Source of the DNA: J095 sp964517605
Lineage (GTDB): Bacteria; Chloroflexota; Anaerolineae; 4572-78; J111
DNA length: 64,000 bases
NCBI GenBank assembly: GCA_964517605.1
Contig: CAZFCE010000021.1
Coordinates: 32,013-96,012 of the forward strand
Direction: 5' to 3'
The position numbers and the translations under genes are program-made. The notes beneath the pieces were generated by a model. The model had not been told where the DNA came from. It did not search any database and worked only from the letters and a program-made list of their open reading frames with translations. This document shows, piece by piece, positions 19,301 to 26,937 of the stretch (positions within the stretch are counted from its first letter, which is position 1; every line of letters begins with the position of its first letter).

Positions 19301-20605
19301 GGCACAGCGCCCACTGCCGACGAACTACGTACCCTGGCCCGCAAAAACCTGCCCGATTATATGATTCCGGCGGCTTTTGTCTTTTTAGAGGCTTATCCGC
19401 TCACGCCCAATAAAAAAATTGATCGCCAGGCGCTGCCATTGCCTCAGTCAGTTCAATCCACCCCGGCGGATAATTTTGTAGTACCGCGCACTCCTCTGGA
19501 AACGCTGATTGCCGGTATCTGGCAAGAGGCTTTGGGCGTGGAACAAGTGAGCGTGTACGACAACTTTTTTGATTTGGGCGGGCATTCGTTGTTGTCGGTT
19601 CGGGTGATGGCTAAATTAGAGCAGGAAATCGGGGTGAAGTTGCCGCTGGCGCTGGTGGGCTATCAAACTCTGGGGCAAATGGCCGCCGCCTACGAGTCCA
19701 AACTCCCGCCCACCGACCCGCGCCGCCAGCCCGCGCCGGCGGACTTTAATAACGGCAGCGGTCATGCCGTGGCTGTAAAAAAACCGGTTTCGGCCAGCCC
19801 TACGGCGGCAGATATGGAGCCGTTTTTCTTTGGCCCGGCGGATGAGCAGTTGTTTGGGTGCTATCACCCTCCGCTGTCGGCCCAACCCCAGGATTCTGTG
19901 GTGGTTTTTTGTTACCCAATGGGCCAGGAGTATATTCGTTCTCACCGGGCTTGCCAGCAATTGGCGGTGCGGTTGGCGCGAGCCGGTTTTCCGGTATTGC
20001 GGTTTGATTTTTTGGGTTGCGGCGATTCGGCGGGGCGGGCCGAAGACGGCCATCTGGCCCGGTGGCAGCGCGATATTGCCACCGCCATTACCGAGGCCAA
20101 AGCCCGGAGTGGTCGCTCTAAAGTTTATCTGGCCGGGTTGCGGTTGGGCGCATCGTTGGCGCTGTTGGCCGCCGCTCAGCGGGATGATGTGGTTGGTTTG
20201 GCGCTGTGGGAGCCGGTGATAAACGGCAAAACTCACCTGGCCGAACTGACCGACCAGCACCAAAAAGCGTTGTGGTATTTTGCCGGGCTGCCGGGGCGGG
20301 GCGCGGTTGCGGAGCATCCCACCGAAATATTGGGGTTTCCGTTAGCCGCCACTCTGGCAACCGAGTTGGAAAATCTAAACTTGTTAACGACTCATCCCGG
20401 CCTGGTTCAAAATATTTTGGTTGTGGAAAATGGCCAAACCCCCGCAACCGGCCAATTGCAAAAACAATTGCAGCAGAGCCGCGCCAAAATTACACATCGG
20501 CGTGTGCCAGAATTTCTTATATGGATTGAAAACACCGACAAAGGGCTTGTTCCCGGCCAAACCCTGCAAGCGATTATCGCTTGGATGTTGGAGGCGTCGT
20601 TATGA
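16382..20605 (+). CDS. NRPS module C-A-PCP fused to an alpha/beta hydrolase
   Basis: A 1407-residue protein. The condensation domain (about 45-480) has SFAQQRLWYLD and the catalytic HHIVADG (His181). The adenylation domain (about 510-1030) has SGSTGQPKG, YGATET, YKTGDLGRYLPDG and a terminal NKKIDRQAL lysine. Its A4 region reads GLAHDPLLRDIF rather than the common FDxSVWE type. By-eye alignment to GrsA gives a pocket of roughly D-P-R-H-A-S-F-Q-A-K, which I do not recognise. The PCP serine is Ser1069 (GGHSLLS). From about 1145 to the end lies an alpha/beta hydrolase whose nucleophile elbow reads GLRLG, with Arg1254 where Ser is expected. This resembles my recollection of the GLRLG hydrolases linked to exosortase systems. 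It would add one amino acid to the polyketide. The end overlaps the next hydrolase by ATGA. Confidence 0.93.
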   Translation: MNIDSERAKTLSPEEKRVLLEQLLKKKAKATQTGLQPIPQQRREAASHPLSFAQQRLWYLDQLNPGNPVYNLLLLIRMEGVVDVIALEQSLNNIIARHELLRVNFMAVEGEPVQVINPTRTLFVSQTDLRHLPPAERQAEADRLIEEEARRPFNLSKDLLFRAILLQLAEDQFTFLLVVHHIVADGWSFGLLIQELAAFYRAIITGQPDALPPLPIQYIDFVYWQRESFQNETLASQIDYWKQQLGTGLSPLVLPLDYQRPSVQTFESGRETLKLPEGLSKALKTLGEQEGATLFMVLLATFYELMYRYTGQTDITVGTPIAGRNRAEIEKLIGMFVNNLVLRANISGESNFRELLKQVRRVALEAYDHQDVPFEGLLAELKPERKSGHTPLFQVFFNMLNIRGTQFELPGLVIDMPTPPEVGSLFDLTLYTFEKSKKINLILVYNAALFTQARMVELLAQYEYLLTQIAANPDQKLNDFSLVTDQASACLPNPTQAQKKEWLGPVQARFSGQAGRTPHHLALVDNQSRWTYQQLETRSNQLAHYLLAAGIKSQEVVAIYGHRSAALVWAVLGVLKAGAAFVILDSAYPPQRLIDYLKIAQPRGWLQLEAAGPLPLVLMEFVSTSIGNVQLELPQADAKIQPLLKDYPTNAPVIAVGPDDLAYISFTSGSTGQPKGILGSHSPLSHFFGWHSQTFGFTEADRFSLLSGLAHDPLLRDIFTPFEVGATLCIPNSNDLAIPGQLAAWMRQQEITVAHLTPPLIQILAGEEAPTTTVKTLRYAFSGGDLLTQLHLSKLRQLAPAVTCVNFYGATETPQAMGYFIAPGTPAENDINLKDNIPLGRGIEDVQLLVLNTRRQLAGVGELGEIYIRTPYLAKGYLGDESLTQARFITNPFTQANDDRLYKTGDLGRYLPDGQVEFAGRIDHQVKIRGFRIELGEIEAVLRQHPAIREAVVIVREDTPGDKRLAAYLIPQPGTAPTADELRTLARKNLPDYMIPAAFVFLEAYPLTPNKKIDRQALPLPQSVQSTPADNFVVPRTPLETLIAGIWQEALGVEQVSVYDNFFDLGGHSLLSVRVMAKLEQEIGVKLPLALVGYQTLGQMAAAYESKLPPTDPRRQPAPADFNNGSGHAVAVKKPVSASPTAADMEPFFFGPADEQLFGCYHPPLSAQPQDSVVVFCYPMGQEYIRSHRACQQLAVRLARAGFPVLRFDFLGCGDSAGRAEDGHLARWQRDIATAITEAKARSGRSKVYLAGLRLGASLALLAAAQRDDVVGLALWEPVINGKTHLAELTDQHQKALWYFAGLPGRGAVAEHPTEILGFPLAATLATELENLNLLTTHPGLVQNILVVENGQTPATGQLQKQLQQSRAKITHRRVPEFLIWIENTDKGLVPGQTLQAIIAWMLEASL

Positions 20606-21567
20606 ATGAAAATGTGCTACTTTTTGGCAATTCTCTGGTTGGTATTATTACCCACCCGGTCAACCCCAACCCGCAGTTACCGGCGGTAATTTTGCTGAAT
20701 GCCGGCCTTATTCATCGAGTTGGCCCCAACCGTTTGTATGTGAAAATTGCCCGCCATCTGGCCGAGCAGGGAATAGTTGTTCTCCGGTTTGATTTTTCCG
20801 GCATTGGCGATAGTAAAGTGCGCGGCGATAATCTGCCGCTTGAACAGAAAGGCATCAGCGAAACCCAAACGGCAATGGATTGCCTGGCCCAAACTACCGG
20901 CATCAACCGTTTTTTACTGATGGGCCATTGCGCCGGGGCCATGTTTTCATTTTTAACCGCCTGCGCCGACCCGCGCGTAACCGGCGCAGTGCTGATTAAC
21001 CCGCAAGGCAACGGTGAAGAATGGGCCGAATATGACCGGGGGCAAAAACTGGCCCGCTATTATAGCAATTATTACAGCAAAGCGGTTTTCACCGATCCAC
21101 AACGCTGGCTCAGGTTGATAAAGGGGCAGGTTGATTATCTTAGCGTGGCCCGGAATATCTTTCAAAATATTTTGTGGAATAAAATTTCTGCGCCGTTCCA
21201 ACTCAGAAAACTCAACCAGGCGCATAACCAGGTGTTGGCGGTTGCGCCAACCGCCCCGGAAAGCGAGGTTGTTACCCAATTCCGGCAGTTGATTAAACGG
21301 GGAGCGCGGTTGCTTCTGGTTTATTCGGCCAACAATTCCGGCCTGGATTATATTCGCACCCTGCTTGGCCCGGAAATTGATCGGTTTTTAGCCTCGGATG
21401 GGCTGAAACTGGAAATCATTGCCCAGGCCGACCATCTTTTTAACCTGTTGGCCGGCCAGCAATCTCTGTTGCAGGTTATCCGGGAATGGGTTTTGGCTGT
21501 GGCGCAACCCGGCGTCGAAGTTAACGCCCATCCGGCAGAACCGGATATGAAGGGATTGCCGTTGTGA
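20602..21567 (+). CDS. Alpha/beta hydrolase with a Cys-type elbow (GHCAG)
   Basis: A 321-residue alpha/beta hydrolase. ATG 20602 overlaps the NRPS stop as ATGA and has GGAGG just upstream (20590-20594). N-terminal residues PAVILLNAGLIHRVGPNRLY, then RFDFSGIGDS and the elbow MGHCAGA (Cys110), match the general look of hydrolases found in pairs in exosortase or polysaccharide regions. Cys replaces Ser as candidate nucleophile. With the fused GLRLG domain it forms a pair directly after the last assembly-line module, so a role in product release or editing is plausible but inferred. A late aspartate and histidine (IIAQADHLFN) could complete the triad. It ends in a GTGA overlap with the permease gene. 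Confidence 0.85.
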   Translation: MNENVLLFGNSLVGIITHPVNPNPQLPAVILLNAGLIHRVGPNRLYVKIARHLAEQGIVVLRFDFSGIGDSKVRGDNLPLEQKGISETQTAMDCLAQTTGINRFLLMGHCAGAMFSFLTACADPRVTGAVLINPQGNGEEWAEYDRGQKLARYYSNYYSKAVFTDPQRWLRLIKGQVDYLSVARNIFQNILWNKISAPFQLRKLNQAHNQVLAVAPTAPESEVVTQFRQLIKRGARLLLVYSANNSGLDYIRTLLGPEIDRFLASDGLKLEIIAQADHLFNLLAGQQSLLQVIREWVLAVAQPGVEVNAHPAEPDMKGLPL

Positions 21568-22355
21568 CTATTCTGCTTGAATCGCTAGCTGAACTGACCC
21601 GTTATCGCCATCTGCTCAAAAGTTGGAGCATCCGCGAGATAAAAATTCGCTACAAACAATCGTTATTGGGCGGGTTGTGGGCTGTTTTGCAGCCGTTGTC
21701 TGTGGCGATTATTTTTTCGGTGATCTTTAGATTTTTTATTAGTGTCCCCACCGATGGCGTGCCGCACCTGATTTTTTACTATGCGGCGCTATTCCCCTGG
21801 ACTTTTTTTTCTAACTCGGTCACAACCGGCGCTAACAGCATTATTGCCAATATGCATCTGGTTACAAAAATCTACTTTCCCCGCGAAATTATGCCGTTTG
21901 CCGGAATTGTGGCGGCCCTGTTTGATTTTGGCATTGCCAGCCTGATTTATGTGGGTTTGGCAATGTATTACCAGGTGCCGGTGGGGTCATCCCTGTTACT
22001 ACTGCCCGTGCTGGTTTTGATTCAACTGTTGTTTACCGGTGGAGTGGTTTTGATTTTGGCCGCCATGAACGTTTTTTACCGCGATATCCGGTTTGTGGTG
22101 CCGCTGGGGTTGCAACTTTATATGTACGTTACGCCTTTAATCTACCCGCTTTCGGTGGTGCCCAAGCGATTTTTGCCGCTTTATATGCTCAACCCTATGG
22201 CCGGCATTCTTGATGCTTACCGCACTATTTTAATTCAGGGCGGCTGGCCCGCGCCGTTTTATCTGGGAACCGCTTTTTTAATTTCGCTGACGCTTTTTGG
22301 GCTGGCTTACTTTGTTTTTGGCAAGGCTGCCCGCAGTTTTGCCGATTTGATTTAA
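21564..22355 (+). CDS. ABC-2 type exporter permease (Wzm/TagG-like)
   Basis: A 263-residue permease with about six membrane segments. The N-terminal region RHLLKSWSIREIKIRYKQSLLGGLWAVLQPL is characteristic of polysaccharide or teichoic-acid ABC-2 exporters. The GTG start at 21564 overlaps the hydrolase stop at 21567, with AGGGA upstream. It pairs with the Wzt-like ATPase 12 bases downstream. Known members move undecaprenol-linked glycans or other glycolipids across the inner membrane. Here the location behind a PKS/NRPS line suggests export of its product, possibly lipid-like or glycosylated (inference). Confidence 0.93.
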   Translation: MTILLESLAELTRYRHLLKSWSIREIKIRYKQSLLGGLWAVLQPLSVAIIFSVIFRFFISVPTDGVPHLIFYYAALFPWTFFSNSVTTGANSIIANMHLVTKIYFPREIMPFAGIVAALFDFGIASLIYVGLAMYYQVPVGSSLLLLPVLVLIQLLFTGGVVLILAAMNVFYRDIRFVVPLGLQLYMYVTPLIYPLSVVPKRFLPLYMLNPMAGILDAYRTILIQGGWPAPFYLGTAFLISLTLFGLAYFVFGKAARSFADLI

Positions 22356-22367
22356 CAAACGGACAAT

Positions 22368-23597
22368 ATGGCTATAATTGAATTTGATCACGTTACCAAA
22401 ACCTATCGGTTGGGGGCCAGAGGCGGGCTGCGCGAAACCCTCACCACCACGTTGGCTAATTTTGCCCGCCGCGATCAATTGGATCGGCAGTTTTTTAACG
22501 CGCTTGAGGATGTGAGCTTTACCGTTGAGCCGGGCGAAGTATTGGGGTTGATTGGCCGTAACGGCGCGGGTAAAACCACCACGCTCAAGCTGTTATCGCG
22601 GGTTACGTACCCCACGCGAGGCCATATTTCGGTAAAAGGCCGGGTGTCTGCCTTAATCGAACTGGGCGCGGGTTTCCATCCGGATTTGTCCGGCGCTGAA
22701 AACATCTACCTGAACGGTTCCATTTTGGGGCTGAACAATGCCGAAATCAAAACCCGGTTTGATGAAATTGTGGCCTTTAGCGGCCTGGAAAAATTTTTGG
22801 ATACCCCGTTAAAACGGTATTCGTCGGGAATGTACGCCCGGCTGGCCTTTAGCGTGGCCGCCCACATAGACCCGGACGTGCTGTTAATTGATGAAGTTTT
22901 GTCGGTGGGCGACGCCATTTTTCAGGAAAAAAGCCTTAACAAAATGAAGCAATTCAAAGTTCAGGGCAAGCCGATGGTGTTTATTTCGCACAATATGATT
23001 GCCATTCAGGATATCTGTTCGCGGGTAATCTGGCTTGACCAGGGCAAAATCCGCGCTGCCGGCAATCCAGAGGAAGTTATCAGCGCCTATCTGCGCGACC
23101 GCCACTACGAAGAGAAAGACGTTTTAAAATTAGAAGAGGGCGAAGACCTGGCCTATTACCAGAACGGCGAAATCACCATTGAAAAAATAGATATTCTCAA
23201 TGAACTTGGCCAGCCGGTAGAAACCATCAGCGGCGGCGCGGGCGTTACAATTGAAATTTATTACACCGCCGCCCAGCCCATCCCCTTGCCGCTGTTTCGG
23301 TTGTACCTTACCTTGCAGCGCTATCGCCTCACCGGTTCGGAGTTTGCCGGGGATAATGGCAGCCGTTTGCCCATGCTTCAGCCCGGCGCGGGGGTTATTA
23401 CCTGCAAGTTCGAGTCAACCCCCAGCCGGCCTGGGCCGTATCATTTTAACCTGGACATTATGGGCGAAAACCGGCTGCTGTTCCGGCAAAAAGAAATTGG
23501 CCCGTTGATTGTGATTCCGGGGCAGGCGGCTTCGCGCCTGGAGGACTATAATCTATTTGACATAAAGTGTTGTTGGAGTATAGGCACAAGCATATGA
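22368..23597 (+). CDS. ABC exporter ATPase with C-terminal cargo-binding domain (Wzt-like)
   Basis: A 409-residue ATPase partner of the preceding permease. It has Walker A GRNGAGKTTTLK, the SSGMYARLAFS signature characteristic of Wzt/TagH proteins, Walker B VLLIDEVLSVGD and the switch histidine in FISHNM. Residues after about 245 form a beta-rich extension like the Wzt C-terminal domain, which in O-antigen exporters binds the glycan end. Presence of that extension argues that the cargo is recognised by a specific terminal group. Its stop overlaps the next start (ATGA at 23594). Confidence 0.94.
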   Translation: MAIIEFDHVTKTYRLGARGGLRETLTTTLANFARRDQLDRQFFNALEDVSFTVEPGEVLGLIGRNGAGKTTTLKLLSRVTYPTRGHISVKGRVSALIELGAGFHPDLSGAENIYLNGSILGLNNAEIKTRFDEIVAFSGLEKFLDTPLKRYSSGMYARLAFSVAAHIDPDVLLIDEVLSVGDAIFQEKSLNKMKQFKVQGKPMVFISHNMIAIQDICSRVIWLDQGKIRAAGNPEEVISAYLRDRHYEEKDVLKLEEGEDLAYYQNGEITIEKIDILNELGQPVETISGGAGVTIEIYYTAAQPIPLPLFRLYLTLQRYRLTGSEFAGDNGSRLPMLQPGAGVITCKFESTPSRPGPYHFNLDIMGENRLLFRQKEIGPLIVIPGQAASRLEDYNLFDIKCCWSIGTSI

Positions 23598-25447
23598 GTG
23601 GCGTTTTTGGAGTTGTTAACCCGGCGGCAGAACCAATTGAGCCTTTGGTTAACCAAATGGCCAAAGTTATGGCTCACCGGGATTGGTTTGTAACTGAATA
23701 TTTTGTTGATACCACCGAACCCGTGGCGTTGGGGCGCATCGGCATTGGAATTTTTAACGCCGCCGCGCAGCCGGTTTGGAACGCCGCCAAAACCGTGGCG
23801 CTGGTGATGGCCGGCGAATTTTACAACCAGGCTCAATTGGCCGGCGTAATTAACGGCCCGGCAATTTCTGATGAGCAACTGGCGCTGGCCCTGTACGAAC
23901 AATTTGGAGCCGGCTTTGCCCGCCGGTTGAACGGTGCATTTATCATTGCCATTTGGGATAAAGCCCGTCGCCAACTGGTAATTACCAATGACCGGTTTGG
24001 GTTGTACCCGCTTTTTTACGCTTACCGGGCGGGCCACCTGGTTTTTGCCCCCGAAATGAAGGGTGTGCTGTGCGACGAAACTTTTCCCAAAAAACCGGAT
24101 CAAACCGCGCTGGCTCAGTATATGAGCTTTCAACATCTATTGGGCGAACGCACATTTTTTGAGGACATGCGGCTGTTGCCTCCCGGCTCGGTTTTGGCGT
24201 ACAACCGGGCGGCGGGCGAGTGCCAAATTACGCCCTACTGGACTTTTGCCGATGTTCCCTACCGTCCCGAAGTGGGTTTTAGCGAAGCTGTTGAAGAAGC
24301 CGGGCGGTTGTTGCGCCAGGCCGTTCGGCGTTTTTCCGGGGACGGGTATCGCCCCGGCGTTTTTTTGAGCGGCGGCCTGGATTCTCGCACCATTTTGGGG
24401 TTGGTTGAGCGCCGTCCGGTGGCGTCGCTCACTTATGGCCGGCGGGATTGCCGCGACGTGTACTACGCCGGCCAGATTGCCCGTACCGCCGGCAGCGACC
24501 ATCACTGGTTTGATTTGCCTAACGGAGAATGGGTTATAGACCAGGCTAAATTTCACCTGGAACTGACCGAAGGGTATCACAGTTGGATTCATGCCCACGG
24601 AATGAGCGTGTTGCCCCAGGCCCGGCAGCTAATGGATGTTAATCTCACCGGCTGGGATGGCGGCACCATTATGGGCGATACGGATACAATCGAGCCGCTC
24701 CAGCTTGAAGCGGTGGATGATTTGGCGCTGCTCACCCGCCTGTTTTATCTGTTTAACCAAAAATTTACCTGGCCCTCGCTTACCACTGTCGAAGAAAATC
24801 TGTTATACTCCCCACCGATGCGCCGTCAACTGCGCGGAGTTGCCTTTGATTCCTTTCAGGCTGAATTAGCGCCCTATCTTGGGCTGCGGCCCGATGTGCG
24901 CGGTGGATATTTTTACATTCGTAACCATTGTGGCCGGTTAACGCACAACTTTATCACTTTTACCCGGTCTCACGTTGAGGTGCGCTTTCCATTTTTTGAT
25001 TACGACCTGTTTGATTTTCTCTATTCACTGCCGGCTTCGGTGCGGGGCCACAAAACGTTATATCAGGCGTTAATTCAACGGCAAACGCCCAAACTGGCCT
25101 CCATTCCGTATGACCACGACGAGTTGCCGCCCACGCCTCAATCCGTAACCCGCAGTCTGCATTACATTGCGCTCCGCATCAGGCGGCGATTCAACCGCCA
25201 TCTGTGGCCCGTTTTCCCGGAGTATTACACGTTGTACGCCGATTACGAAAACTATCTCCGGCAAGATTTACGGGTCTGGGCCGAGGCCATTCTTTTTGAC
25301 CAACGCACTATTGACCGGGGAATTTTTAACCCGGCTTTTTTGCGTACCATTTTGAATCGCCATTTATCGGGCCTTGAAGAAGCAACGATTGGCAAAATTG
25401 CCCCGATTATAACTTACGAACAAATGCTCAGGCGATTTTACGATTAA
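23594..25447 (+). CDS. Asparagine-synthase-like protein lacking the catalytic Cys2
   Basis: A 617-residue protein with a class II glutamine amidotransferase-like N-terminal half and an ATP-pyrophosphatase C-terminal half (SGGLDSRTILG). ATG 23594 makes an ATGA overlap with the ABC gene and gives MSGVFG as the N-terminus. Asparagine synthetases begin MCG(I/V)FG, with Cys2 doing glutamine hydrolysis, so Ser2 here should not act as a normal glutaminase. Known relatives without Cys2 include beta-lactam and carbapenam synthetases, which form an internal amide after adenylating a carboxylate. Within a PKS/NRPS operon an ATP-dependent amide- or lactam-forming tailoring role is a reasonable hypothesis. 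Asparagine synthesis seems unlikely. Confidence 0.88.
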   Translation: MSGVFGVVNPAAEPIEPLVNQMAKVMAHRDWFVTEYFVDTTEPVALGRIGIGIFNAAAQPVWNAAKTVALVMAGEFYNQAQLAGVINGPAISDEQLALALYEQFGAGFARRLNGAFIIAIWDKARRQLVITNDRFGLYPLFYAYRAGHLVFAPEMKGVLCDETFPKKPDQTALAQYMSFQHLLGERTFFEDMRLLPPGSVLAYNRAAGECQITPYWTFADVPYRPEVGFSEAVEEAGRLLRQAVRRFSGDGYRPGVFLSGGLDSRTILGLVERRPVASLTYGRRDCRDVYYAGQIARTAGSDHHWFDLPNGEWVIDQAKFHLELTEGYHSWIHAHGMSVLPQARQLMDVNLTGWDGGTIMGDTDTIEPLQLEAVDDLALLTRLFYLFNQKFTWPSLTTVEENLLYSPPMRRQLRGVAFDSFQAELAPYLGLRPDVRGGYFYIRNHCGRLTHNFITFTRSHVEVRFPFFDYDLFDFLYSLPASVRGHKTLYQALIQRQTPKLASIPYDHDELPPTPQSVTRSLHYIALRIRRRFNRHLWPVFPEYYTLYADYENYLRQDLRVWAEAILFDQRTIDRGIFNPAFLRTILNRHLSGLEEATIGKIAPIITYEQMLRRFYD

Positions 25448-25500
25448 CGGATACGGGGATTAACTTCACTTTGGGGGAAACTTCAACCTGGGAGGGATTA

Positions 25501-26829
25501 ATGAAGCAAGAAAAGTACCCTTTAAAAATTTTATTGGCGGTGCATCATTTTCCGCCGCGATTTACGGGCGGGGCGGAATGGCGGGCCTATCGAACAGCGG
25601 CGGCGTTGCAGGCGCGTGGACATCAAGTGCAGGTGGTGTGCATTGAGCGGATTAACCAGGGCGAGGGCGCCGAACTTACCTGGGAAGACGATGTCTATAA
25701 CGGGATTAATGTTCGCCGGTTGTCTTTTAACCTGGCCTCCGCGCCCGACCCGTTCCGGTGGGAATACAATAACCCCTGGATTGGCACTCATCTGGCCGGA
25801 ATTATGAAGCAGTACCAGCCCGATGTCTTTCACTTGATTGGCGGGTATTTAATTTCGGGCCGGCCTTTGCAAATTGCCCGTCGCATGGGCCTGGCGACGG
25901 TGGTCACGCTCACCGATTTCTGGTTTTTGTGCCGGCGTATTTCAATGTTACGCAGTGATAACCAGATTTGCTCGCCTCCACTGGATGCGGTTACATGTAC
26001 CCGCTGTTTGGGAGAAGAACAACGGCGCTACCGCATTCCCGGCAAATTCACCTCCAGCCTGATGCAAACTTTCTGGCAGTTACAAAAAAAATCAATCGGC
26101 AAATTAGAAGAGCGGCAGACTTTTTTAACGCAAACCCTCAACGAGGTGAGTGCAATCATCAGCCCCTCGCAATATTTGCGTTCGGTTTTTGTTGAGGCCG
26201 GTTTTGCGCCCGATCGGATTACTTTTTCACGCCAGGGGCGTGATTTTCCAAACTTAACGCCAGAGTTGCTGACAAAAACGCCCTCCAACCGGTTGCGGGT
26301 GGGGTATATTGGGCAGTTGGTGTGGCACAAAGGCACGCATCTGTTGTTTCAGGCGGTGCAGCAACTCCCCAATGCGCCGCTCACTGTTCGCGCTTACGGC
26401 AACCCCACCCAATTTCCCGAATATGTGGCCAACTTGCGCCAACTGGCGCTCAAGGATAGCCGCCTGGAGTTAGCTGGCAGTTACCCCCGCGACCAACTCG
26501 CCCAGGTTTTACGCAACCTGGATGTGCTTGTTGTGCCATCGTTGTGGGGAGAAAACAGCCCCAACGTTATTTTAGAAGCCTTTGCTCACCATACGCCCGT
26601 GATTGCTTCAAACCTGGGGGGAATGGCCGAGTTGGTTCAGCATGAGCAAAACGGCCTGCTCTTTGATTTAAACGATGAAGCCAGCCTGGCCCGGCAGTTG
26701 CAGCGGTTAATCACCGAGCCGGAATTGCTGCCCAAACTCCGGGCCGGCATCAAACCCGTCAAAAGTATTGCCGAAGAGATGCAAGAACTGGAGACAATCT
26801 ACTACCAGAGCCAACTGGTGCCGGCTTAA
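25501..26829 (+). CDS. GT4-family glycosyltransferase
   Basis: A 442-residue retaining glycosyltransferase with the GT-B fold. ATG 25501 is preceded by GGGAGGGA. The N-terminus HHFPPRFTGGAEWRAYRTA is the glycine-rich acceptor-side loop, and the nucleotide-sugar site is seen as GYIGQLVWHKGTHLLFQA and the EX7E motif ENSPNVILE. The middle part contains a CxxC pair (CTRCLGEEQRR) seen in some members of this family. It probably glycosylates the cluster product or its lipid carrier in the cytoplasm before export. It is the last gene of the cluster: a new promoter lies 24 bases after its stop. Confidence 0.92.
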   Translation: MKQEKYPLKILLAVHHFPPRFTGGAEWRAYRTAAALQARGHQVQVVCIERINQGEGAELTWEDDVYNGINVRRLSFNLASAPDPFRWEYNNPWIGTHLAGIMKQYQPDVFHLIGGYLISGRPLQIARRMGLATVVTLTDFWFLCRRISMLRSDNQICSPPLDAVTCTRCLGEEQRRYRIPGKFTSSLMQTFWQLQKKSIGKLEERQTFLTQTLNEVSAIISPSQYLRSVFVEAGFAPDRITFSRQGRDFPNLTPELLTKTPSNRLRVGYIGQLVWHKGTHLLFQAVQQLPNAPLTVRAYGNPTQFPEYVANLRQLALKDSRLELAGSYPRDQLAQVLRNLDVLVVPSLWGENSPNVILEAFAHHTPVIASNLGGMAELVQHEQNGLLFDLNDEASLARQLQRLITEPELLPKLRAGIKPVKSIAEEMQELETIYYQSQLVPA

Positions 26830-26852
26830 TCCTTTGCCCGATTGACGGTTTG

Positions 26853-26881
26853 TTGACAACCCGGTGGGAACATGTTATAGT
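26853..26881 (+). promoter_or_regulatory. Sigma-70 type promoter of the gntR-sugar operon
   Basis: TTGACA (26853-26858) and TATAGT (26876-26881) are separated by exactly 17 bases, a near-consensus housekeeping promoter. It sits between the glycosyltransferase stop and the GntR gene and marks the break between the two operons. Confidence 0.8.
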
Positions 26882-26893
26882 ACGCAGGTATTT

Positions 26894-26909
26894 GTTATAA
26901 CATTATAAC
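26894..26909. promoter_or_regulatory. Candidate GntR operator (GTTATAAC-ATTATAAC)
   Basis: The self-palindromic octamer GTTATAAC is followed directly by ATTATAAC, just downstream of the expected transcription start. Position and symmetry suit autoregulation by the adjacent GntR protein. A third partial copy (GTTATA) overlaps the -10 element. No binding data; inferred. Confidence 0.5.
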
Positions 26910-26937
26910 GAATGCTAGTTACCAATCGGGAAAAATT

